Assembly: GCF_000178835.2 (NCBI RefSeq)
Contig: NC_015275.1
Coordinates: 3,935,001-3,999,000, forward strand
Length of the DNA stretch: 64,000 nt
Direction: 5' to 3'
DNA from: Cellulosilyticum lentocellum DSM 5427
Lineage (GTDB): Bacteria > Bacillota > Clostridia > Lachnospirales > Cellulosilyticaceae
The notes under the pieces were generated by a model. It searched no databases. It saw only the letters and a program-made list of their open reading frames with translations, and was not told where the DNA came from. The translations under genes and the position numbers were made by a program. Position 1 is the first letter of the stretch. Every line of letters starts with the position of its first letter. Shown here piece by piece: positions 23,389 to 32,862 of this stretch.

Positions 23389-24055
23389 AGCGTTCTCCTC
23401 TCTTCCTGTATAAGCACTGTTTTACCAAATTACAATTCATGCAAGATTTTTGCCTATTCTCCTTTTCATTTGAAACACCTATAATAGCTGTTACTGATTT
23501 GCTAGGCAGTAACATATAAGATTTAGTTAGAGTAAGCCCTATCCTTTTAGATGCCTCTAAAAGCTTTAGAATATCTCCTGAAAACTCTAGTGGTACATCT
23601 CCATAGCCTGGACTAAAGCGCATGGTCAAATAAGTATTTTCTTCTAGCTGCTCCATAAGTTCTACCTCTATATCATCACAAACCTTATCAATAAGTACAG
23701 AACTACAGGCATCTAATACGACTGCATCAAGCATATCTAATCTCTGTTTTAAGTGAATCTGCTTATCTACATCTTGTCCCAATGTAGCTGCTAATATATA
23801 GCAACTTTCACAGTTCTTAAATAACTTTACTAAATCTTTGCTTTTTACAATAAGAGACGTATTTTTAAAAAATACGTCTTCCTCTGATAACTCCCTTTTG
23901 CTAAGCATTAGCTTTCTATAAGTAACTCTAGGCAAAGCTACCTCTTCTAAAAAGCTAAAAGTGTCCATTACCTTTTGTTTAATTGTTTCATCTGCCCTAT
24001 CCTTAGGCACCCCTATATATCTAAGCGCATCACTTAGCATCGTATGAGTTATCAT
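23378..24055 (-). CDS. Stand-alone MetH reactivation-domain protein
   Basis: The protein (225 residues) resembles the AdoMet-binding activation domain of MetH, with the signature MRFSPGYGDVPLE near residue 145. That domain reductively methylates oxidised cobalamin. It is encoded as a separate gene that overlaps metH by 11 nt and follows metF by 20 nt, so a trans-acting partner of the truncated MetH is likely. The last 25 residues contain four Cys (SCMNCNLVKQC, then ERC), which could bind a metal or cluster; this is an inference. Confidence 0.85.
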   Translation of the reverse strand: MITHTMLSDALRYIGVPKDRADETIKQKVMDTFSFLEEVALPRVTYRKLMLSKRELSEEDVFFKNTSLIVKSKDLVKLFKNCESCYILAATLGQDVDKQIHLKQRLDMLDAVVLDACSSVLIDKVCDDIEVELMEQLEENTYLTMRFSPGYGDVPLEFSGDILKLLEASKRIGLTLTKSYMLLPSKSVTAIIGVSNEKENRQKSCMNCNLVKQCLYRKRGERCGL

Positions 24056-24075
24056 AAGTCACATCCTCTCTAGTC

Positions 24076-24954
24076 CTAAGCTCTCTTTACTTTAAGAGCA
24101 TATAAAATGCCACGTATATTCTCTACAATCCTCTTAGCTACTTCTGGCTGATTCATTGTATAAAGATGAATGCCATCTACACCATTTGCTAATAAATCAA
24201 TAATTTGACTAGTAGCATATGCTATTCCTGCTTCTTTAATAGCCATACTATTATGACCATAAGCCTTCACAAAATGTTGTACTTCTTCTGGAAGAGTTGC
24301 GCCGCACATAGATACCATACGGTCGATTTGCTTTGCAGAAGTCACAGGCATGATACCTGCTACTACAGGCACTTCAATCCCTATCCCTCTTACTTTATCT
24401 ATAAAACTATAAAAAGCATTATTATCAAAGAACAATTGAGAAATCAGTTCATCTGTACCACATTCTACCTTATGCTTAAGATGCTTTAAATCCTCTCCCA
24501 TGCTATAGGCCTCTATATGCTTTTCTGGATAACATGCGCCAAATACTTTAAAATCATAGTTTTCTTTTATGTATGCTATAAGCTCTGAAGCATGCTTGAA
24601 ATCACCTAATACAGCATTTTCTCCTAAATCGCCCCTCATAGCTAATATATTTTTAACACCCTTGTCTTTTAAATGAGTAAGAATATCATCCATCTCTGCT
24701 TTTGTACTTCCTACGCAAGTCAAATGTGCAAGCGCTGGGATGTCATATTTATTTTGAATAGCAGAAGCAATATCTACTGTATTTTCTCTACTACTGCCAC
24801 CGGCCCCATAAGTAACACTAATAAGATCTGGTGCTAGGCTAGCAAGTCCATCAATAGTTGCATATACACCACTTAAATCCGCAGTCCCCTTAGGCGGAAA
24901 AATTTCAAATGAAAAACTCGGTTTCTTTGCATGTTTAATTGCTTTTTCTATCAT
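24076..24954 (-). CDS. metF: 5,10-methylenetetrahydrofolate reductase
   Basis: It reduces methylene-THF to methyl-THF, the methyl donor for MetH. The protein (292 residues) shows PSFSFEIFPPKG, LISVTYGAGGS, HLTCVGSTKAE, ILAMRGD and VVAGIMPVTS, the flavin-binding barrel motifs. AAGGAGAG precedes the ATG. First of the metF/reactivation protein/metH set. No separate MetV-type partner is present here. Confidence 0.95.
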   Translation of the reverse strand: MIEKAIKHAKKPSFSFEIFPPKGTADLSGVYATIDGLASLAPDLISVTYGAGGSSRENTVDIASAIQNKYDIPALAHLTCVGSTKAEMDDILTHLKDKGVKNILAMRGDLGENAVLGDFKHASELIAYIKENYDFKVFGACYPEKHIEAYSMGEDLKHLKHKVECGTDELISQLFFDNNAFYSFIDKVRGIGIEVPVVAGIMPVTSAKQIDRMVSMCGATLPEEVQHFVKAYGHNSMAIKEAGIAYATSQIIDLLANGVDGIHLYTMNQPEVAKRIVENIRGILYALKVKRA

Positions 24955-24989
24955 GTCATCTCTCCTTTAATTCCTGCTTACTTCTTTAA

Positions 24990-25050
24990 TACTTAATGAA
25001 TAATGAAAAATGAGGAATTGTTAATTATCTCTCATTATTCATTAAGCATT
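24990..25050. repeat. AT-rich palindrome between two genes
   Basis: ACTTAATGAATAATGA pairs with TCATTATTCATTAAG across about 28 nt. It lacks a T-run and so is a poor terminator. The words resemble the low-complexity tract at 26.6 kb, suggesting a small dispersed intergenic element. Confidence 0.45.
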
Positions 25051-25059
25051 ATTATTTTT

Positions 25060-25662
25060 TTATTTAACTGATACGAAAGGATTATCCTTTATATAAAAAC
25101 GCCATAATACATCTTGGTACTCCTCTGCATAAGGGATGTTAATGCGTTTTGCACTGATTATTTTGAAGTTTTCTTCTTCACCTTCTGCTAGCCAAAGAGC
25201 TCCTTGCTCCTTAACAGACTTAGCATTTAAGCTTTTATCGATAGCTAATGCCTTACAAAGCTTTCCTGGTCCATTAGTTAAATCAGCCACCTTACTTGAT
25301 TTAATATTTCTATGCACTTTTGCAAATGAAATAGCAGCTTCATCTAAAGGCTCCACCGCTCTAATAAGAACGCACTGCGGTACTTCTTCTTTGTTCACCA
25401 CAATGTTTAAGCAATGATACATACCATAAATTAAGTAAATATAGGTAATTCCACCTATTTCAAACATAGGCGCTGTGCGATTAGTTCTTTTGCCACCAAA
25501 AGCATGGGCTCCCTTGTCCCCTTCTCCCATATACGCTTCTGTTTCTACTATTTTAAAATAATAATTTTTATCGCCTTTACTTCTTACTAAAAACTTTCCT
25601 AAGAGAGCTTTAGCTGCATGGATAGCATCTTGTAAATAAAAGCTTTGATTTAATGTCTTCAT
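25060..25662 (-). CDS. Alkyladenine (3-methyladenine) DNA glycosylase, AAG/MPG type
   Basis: It excises 3-methyladenine and other alkylated purines. The 200-residue protein has AKALLGKFLVR, the catalytic-Glu segment VETEAYMG, HAFGGKRTNRT, YLIYGMYHCLNIV, RAVEPL and LTNGPGKLCKALAI, all AAG family marks. The ATG at 25662 follows GAGGTGA by 5 nt and is preferred to the GTG at 25671. It follows the BrkB-like gene by 25 nt. Confidence 0.95.
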   Translation of the reverse strand: MKTLNQSFYLQDAIHAAKALLGKFLVRSKGDKNYYFKIVETEAYMGEGDKGAHAFGGKRTNRTAPMFEIGGITYIYLIYGMYHCLNIVVNKEEVPQCVLIRAVEPLDEAAISFAKVHRNIKSSKVADLTNGPGKLCKALAIDKSLNAKSVKEQGALWLAEGEEENFKIISAKRINIPYAEEYQDVLWRFYIKDNPFVSVK

Positions 25663-25687
25663 TTGAATCACCTCATATTGATTGCTA

Positions 25688-26557
25688 TTAAAGATTCGGT
25701 CCTATTCTTCTTATGATTTTTTCGATACGTATTTCTTGAAGCTGAGCATTAATCTCTGCTCCTAACAACAATAAAGTACAGCTCCCATACAACCATATCA
25801 GTAAAATGAATACACTTCCTATACTACCATATAGTTGATTATATTTACTATAATTATCTACGTAAATAGAAAATATCAGAGAAAATAAATACCAGCCTAC
25901 AGAAGTAAACATAACGCCAGGCCATACATTGGTACTTTTCAAGTATTTCCTAGGAATGAACTTATAAATAATGTACAGTACCACAATTAATGCGATAAAA
26001 GGCATCGTGAGTCTGGCCATATTCCAAATAGGCATAAAAATCCCCTTTTGCATATCTAATACACCAAACAAATAATCCCCAAGGCGATTACCAAAAACAA
26101 GTCCTACCATCAGTAAGATAAGAAGTAATGCTAATAGAACAGTATATACTAAAGCAATTAACCTAGCTTGCCAAAATGGCTTAATATATTTTGAATTATA
26201 CGCTATATGAATCCCTCTTGTAAGTGCATTAACAGCTGTTCCTGCAGACCAAAGTGTCACTAATCCTCCTACCGATAGTAATGCTGTACTTCTATATAAA
26301 ATAAATTGCTTTATGGTATTTTCAATAACAGGCACAAGACTGTCAGGTACCATCTCAGATAAATACTGCAATAGAACACTTACAGGAATCTTAGTATAGC
26401 TTAATAAACTAATCAAAAAAATAATAAAAGGAAAGAAAGCTAGTACCCAATAATAGGCCATATAAGCACTTGTGGCTGATACATTATGAGCACTATATCG
26501 CCTAATCATTTTTCTCAAAAACTGTACTATTCTATTCTCTTTAGCTCTATTCCACAT
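25688..26557 (-). CDS. YihY/BrkB family integral membrane protein
   Basis: The protein (289 residues) has six membrane helices and the family words SATSAYMAYYWVLAFFPFII, LWSAGTAVNALTRGI, YIIYKFIPR, PGVMFTSVGWYLFS and GSIGSVFILLIWLYGS. The molecular function of the family is not established. The start at 26557 is chosen because AGGAGG lies 7 nt upstream; an earlier in-frame ATG at 26611 has no comparable site. Confidence 0.88.
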   Translation of the reverse strand: MWNRAKENRIVQFLRKMIRRYSAHNVSATSAYMAYYWVLAFFPFIIFLISLLSYTKIPVSVLLQYLSEMVPDSLVPVIENTIKQFILYRSTALLSVGGLVTLWSAGTAVNALTRGIHIAYNSKYIKPFWQARLIALVYTVLLALLLILLMVGLVFGNRLGDYLFGVLDMQKGIFMPIWNMARLTMPFIALIVVLYIIYKFIPRKYLKSTNVWPGVMFTSVGWYLFSLIFSIYVDNYSKYNQLYGSIGSVFILLIWLYGSCTLLLLGAEINAQLQEIRIEKIIRRIGPNL

Positions 26558-26589
26558 TTTTTTCCTCCTACTCAGCTTATTAATTAGCT

Positions 26590-26762
26590 CTTCTTCGTTT
26601 CTCATCTTCATTCTTAATTCTTAGCTACCTATTCTCTATCTTTCATTTTTAATCATTATTTCTTATTCTTTATTCTTTTATTATTAATTATTTGTTCTTT
26701 ATTCTTCACTCTTCATTTTCCATTTTAATTTTTCATTCTTAACTCTTAATTCTTCATTCTTA
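26590..26762. repeat. Low-complexity ATTCTT/TTCATT tract
   Basis: This intergenic stretch is a run of imperfect ATTCTT, TTCATT and TTAATT units on the plus strand. No ORF or regulatory site is visible. It most likely reflects slippage or decayed copies of a small element. Confidence 0.5.
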
Positions 26763-26825
26763 TATATATGCCACCTTTATGTATTAATATCTCATGATCT
26801 TGAATTTATATCCAGTAAAATAATA

Positions 26826-26868
26826 ATAGCCCTCCCAAAGTCTAATATCCTTGGTGAGAGCTACTTCA
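26826..26868 (-). terminator. Imperfect hairpin after the 152-residue gene
   Basis: TAGCCCTCCCAAAG can pair with CTTGGTGAGAGCTA with three mismatches. A T-rich stretch follows on the minus strand (TATTATTATTTT). It is a weak terminator candidate just after the stop at 26875. Confidence 0.4.
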
Positions 26869-26874
26869 TTGCAC

Positions 26875-27330
26875 CTATTTTTTAGCTGCCTTAATTTCTT
26901 CCTTCTTTTTATCTTTTTTCTTAGAGAAGAAACCTTTTTTCTTAGTGTCTGGTAATTTACCAGATACTACATTTACAATAAGGATTCCAGCTAATTCAAC
27001 TTTAATTTGTTTCTTAGTAGGAATACTATCAAATACCTTTTGATCACATAAAAGGGTTTGAATTTGTGGTCCGATCTTAGCAATAACAACAGGCATTTTA
27101 CGTTTTTTATAAATCCATGGAAGTTGTTCTTTCATTTGCTTTGGTAGTTTAAGATTACTTAAATGATCCTTCTTTTTATCAATAACAAATATAGATAAAG
27201 ATTGTTTGTTTTCTGTTATGAGTTGTTGTTGTTCATCATATTTCTTTTGCATCTTTCTTCCCCAGAAATAGAGACCAACTAGTATAGCAGCAAGTACCGC
27301 CATTACAATCCAAAAGATTGTCCAGTTCAT
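26875..27330 (-). CDS. Membrane-anchored protein of unknown function
   Basis: The protein (about 151 residues from the ATG at 27330) has one N-terminal membrane helix (WTIFWIVMAVLAAILVGLYF), then a basic linker, a compact domain with PKQMKEQLPWIYKKRKMPVV and a very Lys-rich tail (KKKGFFSKKKDKKKEEIK). GAGGAGG 8 nt upstream decides the start over 27354. The helix is followed by positive charge, so the body should face the cytoplasm. I do not recognise the family. Confidence 0.75.
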   Translation of the reverse strand: MNWTIFWIVMAVLAAILVGLYFWGRKMQKKYDEQQQLITENKQSLSIFVIDKKKDHLSNLKLPKQMKEQLPWIYKKRKMPVVIAKIGPQIQTLLCDQKVFDSIPTKKQIKVELAGILIVNVVSGKLPDTKKKGFFSKKKDKKKEEIKAAKK

Positions 27331-27497
27331 TACAAATACCTCCTCGTTGTGCATTTCCTTCAGGCTTTTATAGATTTAGCCAAGCTTAGATAAGTATATC
27401 ATATCAACTGTTAGAACACAATGTAGCAAAGTAAAAACCGTTCGTGATTTATTTTCTAATTTTTCTATTTTTTCATCTTATTTTTATTTTAACTGCG

Positions 27498-27503
27498 TAT
27501 AAT
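27498..27503 (+). promoter_or_regulatory. Possible -10 box of cls
   Basis: TATAAT lies 30 nt before the cls ATG. A matching -35 box is not obvious, so this is tentative. Confidence 0.35.
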
Positions 27504-27533
27504 AGAAAATATATTGATTAAGGCGGTGCAAAA

Positions 27534-28988
27534 ATGTCATTTTTACTTTCCGGTTTCGGCTGGTTTGATATTTTCCTTTTTATTAATATTTTACTTGTTT
27601 TATCTGTTGTATTTCTTGAGCACAAAAATGCCAGCGCAACTTGGGCTTGGATCATGATTATGCTTTTTGTACCTATTGTCGGATTCATTCTTTATCTACT
27701 TATAGGGCAAGATTTACGAAAGCGAAAAACCTTTAGTAAAAAGGAGGAAGAAGATAATTTCCTAGCTCTCATTCATCGTCAACAAGCTGTTTTTGACTTT
27801 AATTTAGGGGCTTACTCTAACCCCCTTATTACTTCTTACAAGGATTTGATTCATTTACATTTAAGCGGACATGAAGCTCTTTATACAGAAGATAATGAAA
27901 TAGAACTATTTACTGATGGCTGCAGCTTATTTAAAAACCTTTTTAAAGCTATTAATAATGCCAAGAGCTATGTACATATTGAATCCTACATTATTAGAGA
28001 TGATGGACTAGGTAACCTTTTTAAAGACTTACTTATAAAAAAAGCTAATGAAGGTATTAAAGTCTTTGTTTTATACGATGAAATGGGATGCTTCGGTAAT
28101 TCGCGCAAATTCTTTGGTGAAATGCGAAAAGTTGGTATAAAGGTAAGTTGTTTCTTTCGTTCTTATATTCCTTTTATAAAAAAACGTGCTAATTACCGTA
28201 ACCACAGAAAACTTTGTATTATTGATGGTGAGGTTGCTTACTTAGGTGGCTTTAATATTGGGAACGAATATATCGGACTTAATAAGAAATTTGGTTATTG
28301 GCGAGATACTCATATGAAATTAACGGGTAGCAGTGTACATCTTATTAATTTACAATTTCTATTAGACCGTAGATTTGCAACAGGTGAAAATCTATCCTTA
28401 GAAGCTTATATTCCTTCTGAAGTTGTCACTTCTTCAGGCCATGTAGGTATGCAAATTGTATCTAGTGGTCCTGACTCAAAATACGCTAGTATTCATAATG
28501 GCTACATCAAAATGATTCATTCTGCTAAACAATCTGTTTACATTCAAACGCCCTACTTTATTCCTGATGATGGTATTATGACTGCCTTGAAATTAGCTGC
28601 TTTATCTGGTAAGGATGTTCGTATCATGATTCCTAATAAACCAGACCATATGTGCGTTTATTGGGCTACTTATTCACATATAGGAGAACTTTTAGAAAGC
28701 GGTGTACGTTGTTTCACCTATGAAAATGGTTTTCTTCATGCTAAAACCATAGTAGTCGATGAAGAAATTTGTTCTGTTGGTACAGCTAATTTTGATATCC
28801 GTAGCTTTAAACTTAATTTTGAAATTAATGGTTTTATTTATAATAAAGGAATCTCACAAAAACTCGCAGAAATTTTCAAGCAGGACTTAAAACTTTGTGA
28901 GGAACTCACACTTGAAAAGTACAAAAATCGTTCCTTAGTCATTAAATTTAAAGAGTCTATCTCTAGACTCATTTCTCCAATTTTATAA
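27534..28988 (+). CDS. cls: Cardiolipin synthase
   Basis: It joins phosphatidylglycerol molecules to cardiolipin at the membrane. The protein (484 residues) has two N-terminal membrane helices and two phospholipase D motifs: HRKLCIIDG with FNIGNEYIG, and HAKTIVVDE with GTANFDIRS. The length is usual for the family. AAGGCGG precedes the ATG. It is a single gene, convergent with the FapA-like gene through a shared terminator. Confidence 0.95.
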   Translation: MSFLLSGFGWFDIFLFINILLVLSVVFLEHKNASATWAWIMIMLFVPIVGFILYLLIGQDLRKRKTFSKKEEEDNFLALIHRQQAVFDFNLGAYSNPLITSYKDLIHLHLSGHEALYTEDNEIELFTDGCSLFKNLFKAINNAKSYVHIESYIIRDDGLGNLFKDLLIKKANEGIKVFVLYDEMGCFGNSRKFFGEMRKVGIKVSCFFRSYIPFIKKRANYRNHRKLCIIDGEVAYLGGFNIGNEYIGLNKKFGYWRDTHMKLTGSSVHLINLQFLLDRRFATGENLSLEAYIPSEVVTSSGHVGMQIVSSGPDSKYASIHNGYIKMIHSAKQSVYIQTPYFIPDDGIMTALKLAALSGKDVRIMIPNKPDHMCVYWATYSHIGELLESGVRCFTYENGFLHAKTIVVDEEICSVGTANFDIRSFKLNFEINGFIYNKGISQKLAEIFKQDLKLCEELTLEKYKNRSLVIKFKESISRLISPIL

Positions 28989-29023
28989 ACTAATTACACC
29001 TGTTTCTTTATAATAAATCAAAT

Positions 29024-29068
29024 AAAAGAGTAGCTATGACAGCCTCCTTATGTCATAGCTACTCTTTT
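29024..29068. terminator. Shared bidirectional terminator of cls and fapA-like gene
   Basis: AAAAGAGTAGCTATGACA pairs perfectly with its complement across a 9-nt loop. A- and T-runs flank it, and it lies between convergent genes. Confidence 0.9.
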
Positions 29069-29077
29069 AAACGCTAT

Positions 29078-30484
29078 TTATATCCCTATGTATATTTCGC
29101 CTTCCACTCGTCTTATAACACATCTTACATAACGATCATCAATATACTTAATGAGGCTTCCTATCTCAACCTTTACTCCTGGGTAAACGGAATCAGTTGC
29201 TTTGATAAGCCCTTCTTTAACTTCACTTAATCTAATGCCTAGTTTGGTATACTTGGCTTTTAGTTCTTCATATTCTTCTACTAAAGGTTGCCTAGAACTT
29301 GTAAGCTTTTGAAGCATGGCTTGTTTTTGTACGTCAAGTTTTGTTACCTTATTTTTCTCTAATAAGAATTTAATGCTTTGATCTATCTTATTAAGGTTCT
29401 CTGTTTTACGTTTTAATTCTTCACCAATTTCTTTATGTTCCTTGTAAATAGTGGGTGAAACGCCTATTTGTATAGCAGTAACTGTACCCATAGGTGAACC
29501 AATACTCCTTGCAATAATCATATTTGTTGCAGAAACACTGCCTCCAACGATAGTGCCTTTTCCTGTTTCTACTTTAATACTATCTCCTGCATTGACTTTA
29601 GAGTGTAGTATAGCCTCTGTAATAACATTTCCATCAGCTTCTACTTGTACATTTTGTAAGAACTTAGCTACGACATTGCCTCCTGCTATAATCTTACTAC
29701 GTTCTGTTCCTTGCATGCCATAGCTTAAGAATACATTACCACCTGCTATAATAGTTGCATCATCTACAGAGCCTCTTATTTCTACAGAGCCTCCTGCTTT
29801 AATTCTAAAGCCGCTATGTACATTTCCATTAATAACAACACTACCTACAAAGTCAACATTACCAATACCACTATCTAAATCCCCATTTAAAGTATATACC
29901 GTGTTTATATAAACATTATGATCATCATACTCTAATTTTCCATCTACATCAGCCACCAAAGTAAGTCCATCTTCTAATATGGCTGTATTTCTTCCTTTTG
30001 GTATTCTAGCTTCCTTACCTTTCTTAGCTTTAATATTCTGCCCTATAATATTAAAACCATCTTCTCCTTGAGTAGCAGGAATTTTAACAGCTAGTATATC
30101 ACCTTTTTTGACATTCCTTACTACATCTAAATTTCTAAAGTCTACTGTTCCATCATCATTTAAACGAGGTTTAAACTCCTTTAAGCTTGCTGTGTCAAAT
30201 TTAAACTCAATGCTACCATCACTACCATCCACAGCCGCTTTTCCCTTTGCAATAATGTACTTGTAATTATACTGCCTTTCTTTACAAATAGTATTAATCA
30301 GTTCTTCATCAAGTCCTGCCGCTATTCCCTTTGTAGAAATAGCCCCTCTTATATCATTTTCACTCAGTCTATTCCCACCATTTTTAGGTTCTTCAAACCA
30401 CATAACACCTAACATCTTATCCTTAGACATTTCTACATTAACTACTTCACGTACTGCTTGGTTCATTTCATTGTTCTCTGTCAT
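29078..30484 (-). CDS. FapA family (DUF342) polymer-forming-like protein
   Basis: The protein (about 468 residues) has an N-terminal domain (about 1-170; NRLSENDIRGAISTKGIAAG), then a glycine-rich right-handed beta-helix (about 180-330) with repeats such as GNVDFVGSVVINGNV and ATIIAGGNVFLSYG, then a coiled coil (about 350-420) and a short beta tail. This is the FapA/DUF342 layout. Members are linked to flagellar assembly in some species, but no flagellar genes are here, so the role is open. The second of two ATGs fits AAGG spacing better. It follows plsC by about 40 nt. Confidence 0.85.
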   Translation of the reverse strand: MTENNEMNQAVREVVNVEMSKDKMLGVMWFEEPKNGGNRLSENDIRGAISTKGIAAGLDEELINTICKERQYNYKYIIAKGKAAVDGSDGSIEFKFDTASLKEFKPRLNDDGTVDFRNLDVVRNVKKGDILAVKIPATQGEDGFNIIGQNIKAKKGKEARIPKGRNTAILEDGLTLVADVDGKLEYDDHNVYINTVYTLNGDLDSGIGNVDFVGSVVINGNVHSGFRIKAGGSVEIRGSVDDATIIAGGNVFLSYGMQGTERSKIIAGGNVVAKFLQNVQVEADGNVITEAILHSKVNAGDSIKVETGKGTIVGGSVSATNMIIARSIGSPMGTVTAIQIGVSPTIYKEHKEIGEELKRKTENLNKIDQSIKFLLEKNKVTKLDVQKQAMLQKLTSSRQPLVEEYEELKAKYTKLGIRLSEVKEGLIKATDSVYPGVKVEIGSLIKYIDDRYVRCVIRRVEGEIYIGI

Positions 30485-30527
30485 CATAAACCTTCCCCCT
30501 CACCCGCTATGCCTTTATCAAAAAAAA

Positions 30528-31262
30528 TCACTTTTCTTGCTCTATTAATTCTTGTAACAGGCCTTTAACGCATTCCTCAACTTGCTTCGGTAGTTTTTGC
30601 TGTCCTTCTTTGTCTAAATGTTTAGTCTCTATAATAGGTCCAATGTTCATCTGTACTTTCGTTTTCTTTACTCTCTTATATTCTTCAAACACCTTGTCCG
30701 TATGACGAAATGCAATTGGTACTATAGGTACTCCTGTCTTTGTTGCTAACCTAAAACTGCCTTCTTTAAAAGGTTTCATCTCATCTCCCATGGTTCTTGT
30801 CCCTTCTGGGAAAAGAATAATAGACTGACCAGACTTTAATTCACTGATTCCTTTTAATATACATTCTAAGGACTGTCTTTTATCTTCCCTATCAATATAA
30901 ATACAACCCAAGGCATCAAACCATTTATTAATAAGGGGCATTTTAGCTACTTCTTTCTTACCTATAAAAATACAAGGTTCTTTTATCGTATTAACAAGCA
31001 GCACCGTATCAAAAATACTACTATGATTGGCAACGTACAAGGCTGGACCTTGCTTAGGTAAGTTCTCTTCACCTTTAATGCTTATCTCCATACTAGCTCC
31101 TTTAATCATATCTCTAGTAAGTTGCTTCATCAAATGATAAATTTTTTCTCTGCTGGTTTTAACGTCATGCTTTTTATTACCATAGCCATACTCTTTACGC
31201 GCTTTTCTACCGATAATATCCATCTTTACCATAGCGCCTAAAACTCTTGTACTTTCTAGCAT
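30528..31262 (-). CDS. plsC: 1-acyl-sn-glycerol-3-phosphate acyltransferase
   Basis: It makes phosphatidic acid from lysophosphatidic acid. The protein (244 residues) shows the catalytic NHSSIFD (HX4D), the FPEGTRT motif and VPIVPIAFRHT. It has a short N-terminal amphipathic stretch and no clear membrane helix. AGGGGGGAG precedes the ATG. It lies 12 nt after pncB and before the FapA-like gene. Confidence 0.93.
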   Translation of the reverse strand: MLESTRVLGAMVKMDIIGRKARKEYGYGNKKHDVKTSREKIYHLMKQLTRDMIKGASMEISIKGEENLPKQGPALYVANHSSIFDTVLLVNTIKEPCIFIGKKEVAKMPLINKWFDALGCIYIDREDKRQSLECILKGISELKSGQSIILFPEGTRTMGDEMKPFKEGSFRLATKTGVPIVPIAFRHTDKVFEEYKRVKKTKVQMNIGPIIETKHLDKEGQQKLPKQVEECVKGLLQELIEQEK

Positions 31263-31274
31263 CTCACTCCCCCC

Positions 31275-32729
31275 TTAATCCCTTTTGTAATTTTCTAGCA
31301 TTTTTTCTCTTAAGGCATAAAGTTTATCTGATAATACTACTTGCATAATTTGAGGATTAACAAGACGCTTATATTCCTCCCATAAGGTATCCAGTTCCTC
31401 TTTAGCATAAGCTTTAATACTCATGGTATTTGGACTTTCATATACTTTTTGACCAGCTTTAAAAACAGGTACTAAAAGTTCTCTTAAAGTATAGCTATTA
31501 GCTCTTAGCTTAATCTTTTTCCATCTAGCATTAGCAGCATACAAAATCAGTTCTTCTTCTTCATTAAATTGTTCATGTTCTAAAGCTATAATATCAGCTG
31601 TAACCTTCTTAGTTGCCTTGTCATAAACTCTAACGACCTTTTTCACACCTGGATTGGTTACTTTTTCTGGGTTATCTGAAATTTTAATTTTAGGAATCTC
31701 CTCACCATCCTTATGAAGCTCAGCTGCTAATTTATAAATGCCTCCAAAAGATGGGCAATCTGAAGAAGTAATCATATTAGTTCCTACACCCCATAAGGTA
31801 ATTTGTGCGCCTTGTCTCTTAAGATCTGCAATAAGCATCTCGTCTAAGTCACAAGATGCACTAATAATGGCATCTTTATATCCCGCTGCGTCTAGCATCG
31901 CCCTAGCTTTCTTAGAGAGGTAAGCAAGGTCACCACTATCTAATCTAATACCATAGAAAGTCATTGGTAGTCCTTCTTTTTTCATTTCATCAAACACCTT
32001 AATAGCATTAGGTACTCCTGATTCTAATGTATCATACGTGTCTACTAGTAAAATGCACTTTTCAGGAAAAAGCTTTGCATAAGCTCTAAAAGCTTCTATC
32101 TCTTCATCAAAGCTCATTACCCAGCTATGAGCATGTGTCCCTGAAACAGGTACATCAAACATTTGTCCTGTAAGAACATTAGAAGTACCAGCACATCCTC
32201 CAATAATAGCCGCCCTAGCTCCATAAATACCAGCATCAGGTCCCTGAGCACGACGAAGGCCAAACTCTAAGACAGGGTCACCTTCTGCTGCTTTCACTAC
32301 TCTGGCGGCTTTAGTTGCAATCAGACTTTGATGGTTAATAATATTTAAAAGTGCTGTTTCCACAAATTGAGCTTCAAAGATAGGTGCTTTTACTCTAAGA
32401 AGTGGTTCCATAGGGAAAACAACTGTTCCTTCTGGAATAGCATATATATCACCTGTAAATCTAAAGCCTCTTAAATACTCTAAAAAATCCTTTTGAAATA
32501 AATTAAGGCTATCTAAATATTTAATATCAGCATCATTAAAGTTTAGATTTTGGATATAATCAATAGCTTGTTCTAGTCCTGCACAAATAGCATAGCCATT
32601 CTTAGATGGATTACTTCTATAAAAGAGGTCGAATACTACCTCATGATTATTCGTATCATTTTTATAATAACCTTGCATCATTGTGAGCTGATATAAATCC
32701 GTTAATAAGGTTAAATTTCTCTTTTCCAT
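31275..32729 (-). CDS. pncB: Nicotinate phosphoribosyltransferase
   Basis: It converts nicotinate and PRPP to nicotinate mononucleotide in NAD salvage. The protein (484 residues) begins NLTLLTDLYQLTMMQGYY and contains FGLRRAQGPDAG, the phosphorylated-His segment GTHAHSWVMSF, LVDTYDTLESGVPNAI and GIRLDSGDLAYLSK. AGGAG before the ATG at 32729 decides the start over 32759. It is the first gene of pncB-plsC-fapA-like and is divergent from the EamA gene. Confidence 0.96.
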   Translation of the reverse strand: MEKRNLTLLTDLYQLTMMQGYYKNDTNNHEVVFDLFYRSNPSKNGYAICAGLEQAIDYIQNLNFNDADIKYLDSLNLFQKDFLEYLRGFRFTGDIYAIPEGTVVFPMEPLLRVKAPIFEAQFVETALLNIINHQSLIATKAARVVKAAEGDPVLEFGLRRAQGPDAGIYGARAAIIGGCAGTSNVLTGQMFDVPVSGTHAHSWVMSFDEEIEAFRAYAKLFPEKCILLVDTYDTLESGVPNAIKVFDEMKKEGLPMTFYGIRLDSGDLAYLSKKARAMLDAAGYKDAIISASCDLDEMLIADLKRQGAQITLWGVGTNMITSSDCPSFGGIYKLAAELHKDGEEIPKIKISDNPEKVTNPGVKKVVRVYDKATKKVTADIIALEHEQFNEEEELILYAANARWKKIKLRANSYTLRELLVPVFKAGQKVYESPNTMSIKAYAKEELDTLWEEYKRLVNPQIMQVVLSDKLYALREKMLENYKRD

Positions 32730-32862
32730 TTTGCAATCTCCTATCTTTGACTTTCTCATACTGTTTAACTATAATGTTATCTTATACATCTATTATAACA
32801 TAATTTCTGAATCATATAATTTATTATAAATAAATTTTAACATTTATCCAAAGGAGTTCTAT

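Noticed and set aside
24955-25059. SAM riboswitch or T-box upstream of metF
   Set aside because: The gap is about 100 bp and holds only an AT-rich palindrome and the ribosome site.
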